From Filomicrobium sp. (GTDB taxonomy: Bacteria > Pseudomonadota > Alphaproteobacteria > Rhizobiales > Hyphomicrobiaceae): DNA of 64,000 bases. The stretch spans positions 1 through 64,000 of the forward strand of contig JARFQY010000264.1 of assembly GCA_029287535.1 (NCBI GenBank), given 5' to 3'. A model generated the notes under the pieces. The model did not search any database and had not been told where the DNA came from. It saw only the letters and a program-made list of their open reading frames with translations. Below, one piece after another: positions 38,044 through 48,383 of the stretch (within the stretch, counting starts at the first letter, position 1; each line of letters begins with the position of its first letter). Made by a program: the position numbers and the translations under genes.

Positions 38044-39960
38044 ATGTCGCAATCGTCCAGCCGATATCACGAAGTCTATCAGTCATGGCGCAACGATCCG
38101 GAGGCTTTCTGGGGCGAAGCTGCGCGGGATGTGTCTTGGTACAAACTGTGGGATCAGGTGCTCGATCCATACATGGGGCAATATGGGCGGTGGTTTGCGG
38201 GCGCGGAATGCAACACGGCCTACAACTGCCTAGACCGACATGTTGAAGCCGGCCGCGGCGATCAACCGGCGCTGATCTATGACAGCCCGGTTACCGATAC
38301 TGTCAGGACTTACACCTACAGCGAATTGACCGATGAAGTGGCGACACTGGCGGCGGCCCTTGTCGATATCGGTGTCAAGAGGGGCGACAGGGTGGTCCTC
38401 TACATGCCGATGATTCCCGAAGCAGTGATGGGGATGCTGGCGTGCGCACGAATTGGAGCAGTCCACTCGGTCGTGTTCGGCGGTTTCGCGGCGAATGAAC
38501 TGGCGGCCCGCATCGACGATGCAAAGCCTGTCGCTATTCTTTCGGCTTCATGCGGGATCGAAGGCAGCCGGGTTGTGCAGTACAAGCCGTTGCTCGACCA
38601 GGCGATCGAAGTGGCACAAAACAAACCTAAGGCTTGTCTGATCCTGCAGCGCGACCAAGCCGTGGCAAACATGATCCCGGGGCGGGACTATGACTGGGCC
38701 GAGGTCATTGCCGATTTGAAGGGGCGGTCGCGCAAAGCCGATCCCGTTGCCGTTAAAGCCACCGACCCGCTCTACATCCTCTACACCTCGGGGACGACCG
38801 GGCAGCCAAAAGGCGTTGTTCGCGATAACGGCGGACACATGGTTGCGCTGAAGTGGACGATGAAGAATTTCTACGACATCTCGCCGGGCGAAGTCTTTTG
38901 GGCAGCGTCCGATGTCGGATGGGTCGTGGGGCACTCCTACATCTGCTATGCGCCGCTGTTGCATGGTGCGACGACGCTAGTCTACGAGGGCAAACCAGTC
39001 GGAACGCCGGACGCCGGAGCGTTCTGGAGGGTCATCTCGCAGCACAATGTCGTTGCATTGTTCACAGCTCCCACGGCGTTCCGGGCCATCAAGAAGGAGG
39101 ATCCCGAGGGAACGTTCATCGGCAAATATGACCTGTCAAATCTGCGCACGTTGTTCCTTGCAGGTGAGCGAGCTGATCCAGCCACCATTCAGTGGGCAGA
39201 AGCAAAGCTCAAGGTCCCGGTCATTGACCACTGGTGGCAAACGGAAACCGGCTGGGCTATCGCCGGGAACCCTGTTGGTCTGGGCCTGCTCCCCGTGAAG
39301 TATGGTTCGCCGACCGTTGCAATGCCCGGCTACGACTTACGTGTCCTCGATGAAAGCGGCCAGGAAGTTCCAGCGGGCGAGCATGGAACGATTACGATCA
39401 AGCTGCCGTTGCCACCTTCATGCCTGCCGACGCTTTGGGGTGACGATCAACGCTTTAGGGATAGCTATCTGTCCCAGTTCGAAGGGTACTACTCGACCTC
39501 GGACGCAGGCTATGTCGACGAGAACGGCTATGTGTACGTGATGGCGCGGACCGATGACGTGATCAACGTCGCGGGCCACAGATTGTCGACAGGCCAGATG
39601 GAGGAGGTTGTCGCGACGCATCCGGATGTGGCTGAGTGCGCGGTCATCGGGGTTGCTGATCAGCTCAAGGGCCAGCTGCCAGCAGGCTTCCTCGTACTAA
39701 ACTCTGGTGTGAACCGCGACTCCAAGGACATCGAGGCGGAGATCGTCAAACTGGTGCGCGCTGAGATTGGGCCGGTGGCGGCCTTCAAGAACGTGATGGT
39801 AGTGCCGCGACTTCCAAAGACCCGTTCCGGAAAAATTCTGCGTGCGACGATGCGAAAGATTGCAGACGGCGAGGACTGGAAGATGCCGGCTACGATCGAT
39901 GATCCGGCGATCCTCGATGAGATCAAGACGGTTCTCGACGGGCGGCGTGCGGCGGGCTAG
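38044..39960 (+). CDS. prpE: Propionyl-CoA synthetase
   Basis: 638 aa. Acetyl/propionyl-CoA synthetase family: YHEVYQSWRNDPEAFWGEAA start, YILYTSGTTGQPKGVVRDNGGH near 250, WAASDVGWVVGHSYICY, WWQTETGWAI near 395, YYSTSDAGYVDENGYVYVMARTDDVINVAGHRLSTGQMEEV near 478 and KTRSGKILR with the acetylatable lysine near 595. The DRHVEAGRGDQPALIYDSPVT start is PrpE-like rather than Acs-like. ATG 38044 has GGGAGATG upstream. The stop overlaps the convergent trcR stop in a shared CTAG. Confidence 0.9.
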   Translation: MSQSSSRYHEVYQSWRNDPEAFWGEAARDVSWYKLWDQVLDPYMGQYGRWFAGAECNTAYNCLDRHVEAGRGDQPALIYDSPVTDTVRTYTYSELTDEVATLAAALVDIGVKRGDRVVLYMPMIPEAVMGMLACARIGAVHSVVFGGFAANELAARIDDAKPVAILSASCGIEGSRVVQYKPLLDQAIEVAQNKPKACLILQRDQAVANMIPGRDYDWAEVIADLKGRSRKADPVAVKATDPLYILYTSGTTGQPKGVVRDNGGHMVALKWTMKNFYDISPGEVFWAASDVGWVVGHSYICYAPLLHGATTLVYEGKPVGTPDAGAFWRVISQHNVVALFTAPTAFRAIKKEDPEGTFIGKYDLSNLRTLFLAGERADPATIQWAEAKLKVPVIDHWWQTETGWAIAGNPVGLGLLPVKYGSPTVAMPGYDLRVLDESGQEVPAGEHGTITIKLPLPPSCLPTLWGDDQRFRDSYLSQFEGYYSTSDAGYVDENGYVYVMARTDDVINVAGHRLSTGQMEEVVATHPDVAECAVIGVADQLKGQLPAGFLVLNSGVNRDSKDIEAEIVKLVRAEIGPVAAFKNVMVVPRLPKTRSGKILRATMRKIADGEDWKMPATIDDPAILDEIKTVLDGRRAAG

Positions 39961-40832
39961 TCCTTCTGCTCGCTGACGGCAGTCTCGGGCTCGGGAGCCT
40001 GGTCGGCTGTGACCGGCTCGGCTTCCTCCGCAGGCTCAATCTCCGCAGGCTCAATGGCCTCGCTCTCCGCGGGTTCGGAGAATGTGACGTCCGGCTGCTC
40101 GTCGTCAGCGGCTTCCTCCGCTCCACTGGACAGCTGCTGCAAGCGCGCGAAGACCTCCGCCTCTTCTTCTGCGTCGGATTGTTCGCGTATGTGCGGTTCC
40201 AAGTCGGGTTGCGGGCCCAGCCCCGGAACGGTCTCGGAAGCCGGCAGTAGCGCGCCGCCGGGACCGGGAATCGGGGCGCCGGCGGGACGTTCGGCATCAG
40301 CCCGCTTGGCGGCTTTCTGCACTTCAGCGTCGAGGTCCAGCTGTTTGCAAAGACCCAGCGTCACAGGGTCCTGAGGAACAAGGTTCGGTGTATTCCAGTG
40401 TGTTCGTTCGCGGATCTGGGTGATGGTCGGCTTGGTCGTGCCGACCAGTCTGATGATCTGGCTGTCCTTCAACTCGGGGTGTTGGCGCAGCAACCACAGG
40501 ACGGCGTTGGGTCGGTCGTGACGGCGCGAAACCGGCGTATAGCGCGGGCGCTTCTTTCTGGTCGCGGTCTGCGGCAAGACAACCTTTTGCTCGGCCATGC
40601 GGAGCTTGTGAGCGGGGTCTTTCTCGCCGCGCTCGATTTCCTCGCGCGTCAGCTGACCCGATGTCACCGGGTCCATGCCTTTGATGCCTTGCGCGACATC
40701 CCCGTCGGCGATGCCCTTAACTTCCAGGGTGTGGAGTCCACACAGTACAGCGATCTGCTCGAATGTGAGGGCCGTGTTATCGACTAGCCATACGGCTGTC
40801 GCCTTGGGCATAAGGGGCTTGCGATCGCTCAT
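39957..40832 (-). CDS. trcR: TrcR/DUF1013 cell-cycle transcriptional regulator
   Basis: 291 aa. N-terminal DUF1013 domain (MPKATAVWLVDNTALTFEQIAVLCGLHTLEVKGIADGDVAQGIKGMDPVTSGQLT) with a helix-turn-helix-like region and a second motif PNAVLWLLRQHPELKDSQIIRLVGTTKPTI; then a long acidic Pro/Glu/Ala tail to the C-terminus. The family is restricted to alphaproteobacteria and linked to cell-cycle transcription. The start at 40832 (MSDRKPLMPK) follows a purine-rich site; 40862 is the ORF-track start. It is convergent with prpE with a 4-nt overlap. Confidence 0.85.
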   Translation of the reverse strand: MSDRKPLMPKATAVWLVDNTALTFEQIAVLCGLHTLEVKGIADGDVAQGIKGMDPVTSGQLTREEIERGEKDPAHKLRMAEQKVVLPQTATRKKRPRYTPVSRRHDRPNAVLWLLRQHPELKDSQIIRLVGTTKPTITQIRERTHWNTPNLVPQDPVTLGLCKQLDLDAEVQKAAKRADAERPAGAPIPGPGGALLPASETVPGLGPQPDLEPHIREQSDAEEEAEVFARLQQLSSGAEEAADDEQPDVTFSEPAESEAIEPAEIEPAEEAEPVTADQAPEPETAVSEQKD

Positions 40833-41135
40833 AGGTTCTCTTTTCCGGTCCGCAGGCGGCATTTTCTAAGTGCCGGCAGACCTACAACTCGTTAGTAAGA
40901 CTTCAGGGATTGGGGTTAAATAAGCGCGCCAAGGGGGAGATTGCAAGGTCGCCGTAGGATGAAATGTGGCCAGATGGCCGTAGGGCCAGGATCCCGCTGG
41001 GAGCTGGCGGGATTAGCCATTGGGACTATTGCCCCTGTTGTCCCTGGCTTTTTCCATCATTAGGGTGGCGAACTCAGTGCGCGCCCAAACAACAAACGGG
41101 ACAGACAAATGGTGGGGCCGGGAGAAGCGGAATTG
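40833..41135. other. 303-bp trcR / maoC divergent region
   Basis: I see no gene. One TTAA half-site occurs (GGTTAAATAAG), but no second half at CtrA spacing, so no CtrA box is claimed. Confidence 0.3.
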
Positions 41136-41570
41136 ATGCTGGAGACGGGGAAAACCTACTATTTCGAGGATCTCGAGTTGGGCATGGAGGCTTCGGTGTC
41201 GAAGACCGTCACCATGGCCGATATCGAAGCCTATGCCGCCGTTTCAGGCGACTACAACCCCGTGCATATGGACCCCGAGTTCGCCGCCAACACGATCTTC
41301 AAGCAGGTTATTGCCCACGGTTTACTGACCGCCAGTTACATTTCGACCGTGTTCGGAATGAAGATGCCAGGGCCCGGTGCGATCTATGTGTCGCAGTCGC
41401 TGAACTTCAAAGCTCCCGTGAAAATTGGCGATGAAGTGCTGGCGCGCGTGGTCGTTGCCGACTTGATGCCGGCGAAAAACCGGGCGCGATTTGATTGTTT
41501 TTGCACCGTTCGCGGCAAGATCGTTCTCGACGGTGAAGCAAACATGATGGTGCCCAGGCGGCCGGAGTAA
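41136..41570 (+). CDS. MaoC-like (R)-enoyl-CoA hydratase
   Basis: 144 aa hotdog-fold dehydratase. The hydratase-2 motif is clear: SGDYNPVHMDPEFAANTIFKQVIAHGLLTASYIS near 38-72, with the catalytic Asp and His. Family members feed (R)-3-hydroxyacyl-CoA into PHA synthesis or other fatty-acid routes; which one applies is open. The start at 41136 (MLETGKTYYF) follows GGGAGAAGCGG; 41109 is the alternative. Confidence 0.85.
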   Translation: MLETGKTYYFEDLELGMEASVSKTVTMADIEAYAAVSGDYNPVHMDPEFAANTIFKQVIAHGLLTASYISTVFGMKMPGPGAIYVSQSLNFKAPVKIGDEVLARVVVADLMPAKNRARFDCFCTVRGKIVLDGEANMMVPRRPE

Positions 41571-41682
41571 CCCTCACTTGACGCAAAGTTGCTTGCAAGG
41601 CGGCCACGCACGGCCCTAATAGCTTTGCTCCGGCATCGGGCTCGTCACCATAGGTTCCCAGAACTCACATGCCAGAACTCTC

Positions 41683-42642
41683 ATGATTGTCATCCGCGAT
41701 GGAGAAGATGTTCCGCAAGGCGCGCGCGGTGGAGTCTTCGCGATTGGCAACTTCGACGGCGTGCATCGTGGGCACAAGGCGCTGATTTCCCGAGCCGTGG
41801 CGGAGGCCCGTGAAACAGGGCGGCCGGCTGGTGTAATCGTCTTTGAGCCCCATCCCCGAGAGTTCTTTCATCCCGAGGAACCGCACTTCCGTTTGACCCC
41901 TTTGGCCGAAAAGCTGCGGCTGTTGGAACAGCTGGGTCTCGACCTGGTCGTAGTCCTCGAATTCAACCGAGAATTCGCCAGCCGCACCGCGGCAAGCTTC
42001 ATTAAGGACATCTTGGTCGGCTGGCTCGGGGTGTCGCATGTGGTGATCGGCTACGATTTCTTTTTTGGCCAGAAACGGGCCGGTACCCCTGAGACCATGC
42101 AGCTTGCCGGTCAGGAAGCCGGCTTCGGCACCACCATCGTCGCGCAGCAGGCCGAGGACGGCGAAGTCTTTTCTTCGACCGCCATCCGGCTGCATCTCGC
42201 GCAAGGAGATGTCGCAGGAGCGGCCTTGCAGCTTGGGCATAGGTGGCGGGTTGCCGGTGTCGTGACAAGTGGCCAGCGGCTGGGTCGCGAGTTAGGTTTT
42301 CCGACCGCGAATATTGAGCTTCCTCCCGCGACGGCGTTGATGCACGGCATCTATGCCGTGCGCGTCCTTTCCGGCGGAAACTGGTACGGCGGCGCGGCGT
42401 ATCTTGGCGGACGGCCAAGCGTTGATGCCGGACCTGTGCGGCTCGAAGTCTTTATTCTAGATTTTGACGGTGACCTTTACGAGAAGGACATCGCGATCGA
42501 ATTCGTCGCATTCGTGCGTGGGGACCGGCGGTTTGACAGTCTGGAGGCGCTCAAGGAGCAAATAGCGCTTGATGTCGAAAGAGTCCGGGAAATGTTGAGG
42601 GATGCCGGGGATTCTTCGTCAGACTGCGTCTCTTCGTCCTGA
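41683..42642 (+). CDS. ribF: Bifunctional riboflavin kinase/FAD synthetase
   Basis: 319 aa. The N-terminal FAD synthetase domain has FAIGNFDGVHRGHKALI near 19 and FSSTAIRLHLAQGDV near 164; the C-terminal riboflavin kinase domain starts LGRELGFPTANIELP near 200 and has VFILDFDGDLYEKDIAIEFV near 265. It makes FMN and then FAD. The final residues (SSSDCVSSS) are a short polar tail. Confidence 0.95.
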   Translation: MIVIRDGEDVPQGARGGVFAIGNFDGVHRGHKALISRAVAEARETGRPAGVIVFEPHPREFFHPEEPHFRLTPLAEKLRLLEQLGLDLVVVLEFNREFASRTAASFIKDILVGWLGVSHVVIGYDFFFGQKRAGTPETMQLAGQEAGFGTTIVAQQAEDGEVFSSTAIRLHLAQGDVAGAALQLGHRWRVAGVVTSGQRLGRELGFPTANIELPPATALMHGIYAVRVLSGGNWYGGAAYLGGRPSVDAGPVRLEVFILDFDGDLYEKDIAIEFVAFVRGDRRFDSLEALKEQIALDVERVREMLRDAGDSSSDCVSSS

Positions 42643-42839
42643 GAACAAATTTTCTTGGTTGGTTTAGAGACGTTATGCACCGCAGTTCCGGGCAGCGGCG
42701 GTGAAGCGCATCGCCGATGCTGAGCCTGGCTGCTAGACTGACGTGATGAGGGAGTGTCAACGGACTTGGTAGATCAAGCGTTGTTGGGGGTCTGACTTCA
42801 CCTGCGCGAGGTGGATGTGAGAATGGCGTAAGGGGCACA

Positions 42840-44129
42840 ATGGAAGAACAGCTGCCGTTTCTCCTACTCATTGCAATCGTTACGCTGGCGGCGGTGATCT
42901 CCGGTCTCATCATGGTGTGGCTGCGACAGCCGCCGATGGTCGGCTACATCCTGGCCGGGCTGGTCTTGGGACCTGCTGGCGTGGGGTTTATGCCGCGCGT
43001 AGACGCGGTGCCGCTGATCGCAGAGTTCGGGGTGCTGTTTTTATTGTTCGTGATCGGCATGGAGATCAGTCTCAAGGCCTTTATCGCGAACATTCGACCG
43101 GCGGTGCTGACGGTCGTGGGGCAGTTGGTCGTCGCACTCCTGGCGATGATGCTGTTTGGCGCATTCTTGGATTGGCGCTTCGAGCAGGTGGTGCTGCTGG
43201 CGTTCGTCGTGACCATGTCGTCAACGGCAGTTGCATTGAAACTCCTTGACGATATCGGCGAGTTGCGCAGCGACCTTGGCCGGATCGTCGTGGCGGTGAT
43301 GATCGCGCAAGACATCGCCGTCGTGCCGATGCTGATTATTGCCAACGCTTTCCAAGCCGGTGGGACCGTCGAACCTGGAACCTTTGCTACGGTCGTGCTG
43401 GCGATCGGGCTGTTGATGGCGTTTATCGCCTTTGTCGGGCCGCGCGGGAAACTGCAGTTCCCCGGACAGGACCGGATCCTCGGCCGGGTGGAGATGGTGA
43501 CTTTGGTGGCGCTCCTGGTTTGCTCGACCATGGCCGTCATCACCGGAGTTGCGGGGATGTCGCCGGCCTACGGGGCATTCCTAGCCGGGCTGATCATCGG
43601 CAAGACAACGCTGAGGTCGCAGGCGATCCATGCGATGGAACCGATCCAGGGCGTGTTGATGGTCTTGTTCTTCGTGGCGATCGGTCTGCTTCTCGATGTC
43701 AATTTTATTCTCGAAAACCTCGCGTTGGTGACTGCCTTCGTTCTGTGCACCTTGATCCTCAAGTCGATCGCGAATATTGCGATCCTGTATTCCGTCGGGA
43801 TGCCATGGAACACGGCCTATCAGGCAGGTCTCATCATGGGCCAAATTGGTGAGTTTTCATTTGTGCTGGCGGCCATTGGGCTTGCCAATGCCGTGCTTGA
43901 CCCGGTCGGCTACAAGCTTGCGATTTCGGTGATTGTTCTGTCGTTGCTGTTCAGTCCGATTTGGACACGGGCGGTGAAACAGGCACACGTTGCGACGCAG
44001 CAGCGCATTGGCAGCTTGAAGGTTGCGTTTTTCTCGCAGGCCGGGCCGGACAACGAAAACGCCCCTAAGGGTCGCAACAGGGCGCCTCTTGGTGGTCCGC
44101 AGGTCGAAAAAGAGCGCGAAAAGACCTGA
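42840..44129 (+). CDS. Cation:proton antiporter (CPA2 / KefB-like membrane domain)
   Basis: 429 aa with about 12 hydrophobic segments. PPMVGYILAGLVLGPAGVGF near 25 and VVAVMIAQDIAVVPMLI near 150 are CPA2 signatures, the last with the paired-Asp-region aspartate. The protein ends in a short basic/proline tail with no NAD-binding RCK domain, so the usual regulatory module is absent. It exports monovalent cations in exchange for protons. Confidence 0.85.
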   Translation: MEEQLPFLLLIAIVTLAAVISGLIMVWLRQPPMVGYILAGLVLGPAGVGFMPRVDAVPLIAEFGVLFLLFVIGMEISLKAFIANIRPAVLTVVGQLVVALLAMMLFGAFLDWRFEQVVLLAFVVTMSSTAVALKLLDDIGELRSDLGRIVVAVMIAQDIAVVPMLIIANAFQAGGTVEPGTFATVVLAIGLLMAFIAFVGPRGKLQFPGQDRILGRVEMVTLVALLVCSTMAVITGVAGMSPAYGAFLAGLIIGKTTLRSQAIHAMEPIQGVLMVLFFVAIGLLLDVNFILENLALVTAFVLCTLILKSIANIAILYSVGMPWNTAYQAGLIMGQIGEFSFVLAAIGLANAVLDPVGYKLAISVIVLSLLFSPIWTRAVKQAHVATQQRIGSLKVAFFSQAGPDNENAPKGRNRAPLGGPQVEKEREKT

Positions 44130-44253
44130 GGCCAATCGCTCGGTGATGGCGATTCAAGGCGTATGTGGCGACGCTTCTGGTGGCTTCAGGGGCCCGGCGT
44201 GCTAGAACGCCCGCCAAACCGCATTCAAGAACTCCAAACGGGCTGAAAGATCG

Positions 44254-47200
44254 ATGGCGAAAAACGATGAGGTCGTGGGGACCGGCGATAAAGCTTCAGG
44301 GCGCAACTGGGGCGAGACACTGTATCTGCCGAAGACCGATTTTCCGATGCGCGCCGGGTTGCCGAAGCTGGAGCCAAAGCTCTTGGAGCGCTGGGAGAAG
44401 ATCGGGCTTTATGACAAGCTGCGCGATGTAGCGTAGGGTCGGCAAAAATTCGTGCTTCATGACGGCCCGCCTTATGCCAACGGCAACATTCACATTGGAC
44501 ATGCGCTCAACAAGATCCTCAAAGATCTGGTTGTGAAATCACAGCAGATGCTGGGGCACGACTCCAACTACGTGCCGGGCTGGGACTGTCACGGGCTTCC
44601 TATCGAGTGGAAGATCGAGGAGCAATACCGCGCCAAGGGCAAGAACAAGGACGAAATCCCGATCAACGAATTCCGCGCCGAGTGCCGTCAATTCGCAGCG
44701 AAGTGGCTTGATGTGCAGCGCGAGGAATTCAAGCGGCTTGGAGTCGTGGGAGACTGGGAGAACCCTTACTCGACCATGGCGTTCTCAGCAGAAGCGACAA
44801 TTGCCAATGAGCTGATGAAGTTCGCAAAGAGCGGACAGCTTTACCGCGGCTCGAAGCCGGTGATGTGGTCGGTCGTTGAGAAGACGGCACTTGCGGAGGC
44901 CGAGGTCGAGTACCAGGACTATCAGTCCGACCAGATTTGGGTGAAGTTTCCGCTTCAAGGGCCGGTCAGCTACATCCATGACGCGCATGAGAGCGCGCAC
45001 CATGCCGACGGTGCCTTCGTCTTGATCTGGACCACGACGCCCTGGACCATCCCGGGGAACCGGGCGATTAGCTATTCGGCGAAGATCAGCTACGGACTCT
45101 TCGAAGTGACCGAGGCGCCGGAAGGCAACTGGCTGGGCGTGGGCGAGAAGGTTGTTGTCGCCGAGGGATTGGCCGAGGACGTCTTCAGCAAGGCGAAGGT
45201 CACGGGCTTCCAGAGACTCGGCACCGTTTCACCCGACCTGAGCAAGCTGGTGTGCTCACATCCGCTTCGCGGGCTTGCAGGCGGTTATGAGTTTGACGTT
45301 CCTCTTTTTGAAGGCGATCACGTCACTGACGACACGGGCACGGGATTTGTGCATACGGCGCCCGGACACGGATCGGACGATTACATCATCTGGATGAACT
45401 CGCAGAAGATGCTGCGAGAAAGGGATATTGATCCGACCATCCCCTTCACCGTCGACGCCGACGGCGCCTTCACCGAGCAGGCGCCGGGCTTCACCGGCAA
45501 GCGTGTGTTGAAGGAAAACGGTAACAAGGGCGATGCCAACGAGGCGGTGATCAAGGCGTTGGCGGAAGCCGGCATGATGGTCGCCAGGTCGCGGCTGAAA
45601 CACCAGTACCCGCACTCGTGGCGTTCGAAGAAGCCCGTGATCTTCCGCAATACGCCGCAGTGGTTCATCTCGATGGATCGACCGCTTGGCGGTGACTCTG
45701 GCACCAACAGCACGCTGCGCGAACTGGCTCTCCAGGAAATCGAACGCGTCGAGTGGGTACCGGCCTCCGGTGAAAACCGCATTACCGGTATGATCGAGAA
45801 CCGGCCCGACTGGGTGGTGTCGCGGCAGCGCGCCTGGGGTGTGCCGATCTGCGTTTTCCGGAACACGGAGACCGAGGAGATCATCCCGGGGCCAGGGTTC
45901 GCGAAATCGGCGGAGCTGGCGGAGCGGATCCGTTCGGCCTTCTACGACAAGGGCGCTGATGTGTGGTTCGAGGAGGGGGCGAAAGACCGTTTCCTCTATG
46001 GGCTTGTCGACGACCCTGGAGCGTGGGAGCAGGTGCGCGACGTACTTGACGTCTGGTTTGATTCCGGCTCCACGCATGCCTTCACCATGGAGGACCCCGA
46101 GCACTTCCCCGGACTTGCCGGTATCCGCCGCACGCTCGATAGCGGTCAGGACCGGGTGATGTACCTGGAGGGTTCCGACCAGCACCGTGGATGGTTCCAC
46201 TCGTCGCTTCTGGAAAGTTGCGGGACGCGTGGACGTGCGCCCTACGATGTCGTCCTGACGCATGGCTTCGTTCTCGATGAGAACGGTCAGAAGATGTCGA
46301 AGTCGTTGAAGAACGTCACCGCGCCGCAGGAGGTGATAGAGCGGTCGGGAGCGGACATTCTACGCCTTTGGGTGGCGGCGTCCGACTATTCGGATGATCT
46401 CAGGATCGGGCCGGAGATCATCAAGACGTTCGCGGAAACCTATCGCAAGATGCGCAATACGATCCGCTGGATGCTGGGTGCTCTGGCGCACTTCAATGAG
46501 GATGACAGGATCGACATCGCCGCGATGCCGGAACTGGAAAAGCTGATGCTGCACCGGTTGTCGGAAATCGGTCCAGAGGTCCGCACGGCTTACGCCTCGT
46601 ACGACTACCGCCGCGTGGTTCACATCATGACTCAGTTCCTCAACACGGACCTATCGGCCTTCTATTTCGACATCCGCAAGGATGCACTCTACTGCGATGC
46701 GCCATCGAGCGTGCGGCGCAAGGCGGCGCTGACGGTTATTGATGAAGTCCTCAAGGCGACGGCGCTTTGGCTAGCACCAATTCTCTCGTTCACGGCGGAG
46801 GAGGCGTGGCTCTCGCGCTATCCTAGCGAGGGTGGCTCGGTGCATCTGAATGACTTTCCACTGATGTCGCGGCTGTGGCGCAACGAGGATGTCGCGGAAC
46901 GCTGGGACAAGGTGCGGGCGGTTCGCCGCGTGGTGACCGGTGCGCTGGAACTCGAACGGGCAGACAAGCGGATTGGCTCGAGCCTTGAGGCGGCGCCGAC
47001 TGTGTACATCTCCGACGCAGCGGTGTCGGCGGCCATTGATAGCGTCGACCTCGCAGAAGTCTGCATTACGAGCGGCATTGAAGTGGTGAGCGGGGTTGCT
47101 CCCGAGGGGGCTTTCAAGCTGGCGGACGTTTCTGGCGTCGGCGTCGTGCCCACGCTCGCAGTTGGCACTAAATGTGCGCGTTCGTGGCGAATCACAGATG

Positions 47201-47280
47201 ATGTCGGCTCTGATCCGGACTATCCAGAGCTGTCGGCGCGTGACGCTGCAGCCATGCGGGAAATCGACGGGGCGGCTTAG
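44254..47280 (+). CDS. ileS: Isoleucyl-tRNA synthetase, interrupted by in-frame TAG
   Basis: If read through, 1008 aa: N-terminal [30 protein letters not shown], the HIGH motif in [12 protein letters not shown] near 78, an editing domain in the middle and [13 protein letters not shown] with the KMSKS lysine near 678. However, codon 61 is TAG (44434-44436) between LRDVA and [12 protein letters not shown], a site where I expect lysine (AAG). The two halves are in one frame. Restart at GTG 44452 would drop the first 66 residues. The C-terminal zinc-finger cysteines are mostly gone (CARSW...LSARD), which I believe is normal in this group. lspA begins at the next base after the stop. Confidence 0.85.
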
Positions 47281-47826
47281 ATGGCGGATGGTGTGAAGGT
47301 GGCCGATATCAAGGCGGGCCGATCCTGGCTCTGGGGGCCGTATTCCCGGCTCGGGCTATGGTCAGCCTTGCTCACATTACTGGTCGATCAGGCGCACAAG
47401 TGGTGGATGATCCTCGGCCTCGGTATGCGCGAAGGTGATCGATTCGGGCTACTGCCGTTCCTGGAGATCATCTACGTCAAGAATACCGGAATTAGTTACT
47501 CGCTATTCGATAGCGCCAGCTTTGAATGGCAGCTGACTCTTGCCGGCTTCGCTGCGGTCGTCTCATTGGCCCTGTGGGTCTGGCTTGCCAGGTCATCCAC
47601 AGGCTGGCTGATGGCGATCAGTCTGGGTCTTATCATTGGCGGGGCAATCGGGAATGCCATTGACCGCGTGCTGCTCGGCGGGGTTGCAGATTTCTTTTTG
47701 TTACATGCCTTTGGCTATTCTTGGTATGTCTTCAACATTGCAGATATCGCAATAGTTGCTGGAGTCGCTGGGCTTTTGTATGACTCTGTCATAGCGAGTC
47801 GCAATGATGACACAAAGTCAGCCTAG
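47281..47826 (+). CDS. lspA: Lipoprotein signal peptidase II
   Basis: 181 aa inner-membrane aspartyl protease that cleaves lipoprotein signal peptides. It has four hydrophobic helices. Family boxes are LVDQAHKWW near 39, VKNTGISYSLF near 67, GGAIGNAIDRVLLGGVADFF near 120 (first catalytic Asp) and WYVFNIADIAIVAG near 148 (second Asp). The start abuts the ileS stop, so the two are co-transcribed, as in many bacteria. Confidence 0.95.
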   Translation: MADGVKVADIKAGRSWLWGPYSRLGLWSALLTLLVDQAHKWWMILGLGMREGDRFGLLPFLEIIYVKNTGISYSLFDSASFEWQLTLAGFAAVVSLALWVWLARSSTGWLMAISLGLIIGGAIGNAIDRVLLGGVADFFLLHAFGYSWYVFNIADIAIVAGVAGLLYDSVIASRNDDTKSA

Positions 47827-47894
47827 CGCGTAGTATTCAGGGGTGGAGTGCTTGAACGGAGCCCGTTGGCTTCGGAAGCGCAGGAGACAGCCAA

Positions 47895-48383
47895 ATGCCT
47901 TGGGGGGACTTCCAAAGCAGAACTGGGAAGAGCTGGCGTGCGGTCGCAGCGGCCGCGCTGGCAGCGCTATGTGTTAGCGCCTGTTCTGCTGGCGATGTTG
48001 AGTTCGAAGGCAAGCTTTTTGAGCTGGCTGGCATGAATAACATCGGAAAGAACAGATCAACCCCAAAAATGACGGAGCGCTCGGGGCTTATCGTGCCGCC
48101 CGATCTGAAGCGGCTGCCCGATCCCAATCAGCCTCCGCCGCAGGATCCGGGCAGTGATTTGCTTGCTTCCATCGAGGACCCCGACCAGGTGAAGGTCGTC
48201 GACCAGGCAGAGCTGCAACGCCGCCAGGCCGAAGCCTGTAAGAACTACGAATTGGCCAAAGCCCAAGGTGATCTTGACGCAGATCATATGAAGGGTCCGC
48301 TTGGGTCCTGCCGAAAATCTGCGCTGAATTTGATCGGTGCTGATGGGTCGTCGCTCTTCGGCTCGAACGCAGAGAGCAAGTAG
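47895..48383 (+). CDS. Lipoprotein (DUF3035/BamF-like candidate)
   Basis: 162 aa. Signal peptide with a lipobox (AALCVSAC, Cys30), so it is a substrate for the upstream LspA. The mature part includes RSGLIVPPDLKRLPDPNQPPP, which fits the VPPDF..L-P-like core of DUF3035 proteins found after lspA in alphaproteobacteria. A link to the BAM complex is known for some members; here it is inference. The ATG has CAGGAGACAG. Confidence 0.6.
   Translation: MPWGDFQSRTGKSWRAVAAAALAALCVSACSAGDVEFEGKLFELAGMNNIGKNRSTPKMTERSGLIVPPDLKRLPDPNQPPPQDPGSDLLASIEDPDQVKVVDQAELQRRQAEACKNYELAKAQGDLDADHMKGPLGSCRKSALNLIGADGSSLFGSNAESK

Noticed and set aside
39962-40300. Repeat array suggested by GAGCC/TCC-rich sequence
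   Set aside because: It encodes the acidic Pro/Glu/Ala tail of TrcR; the repetition is codon-level low complexity, not a nucleotide repeat array.
40862-40925. Possible CtrA box before trcR
   Set aside because: Only one TTAA half-site is present; the second half at the 7-bp spacing is missing.
44254-44436. 60-aa ORF as a separate gene before ileS
   Set aside because: It is the N-terminus of IleRS in the same frame, cut by one TAG, not an independent small gene.
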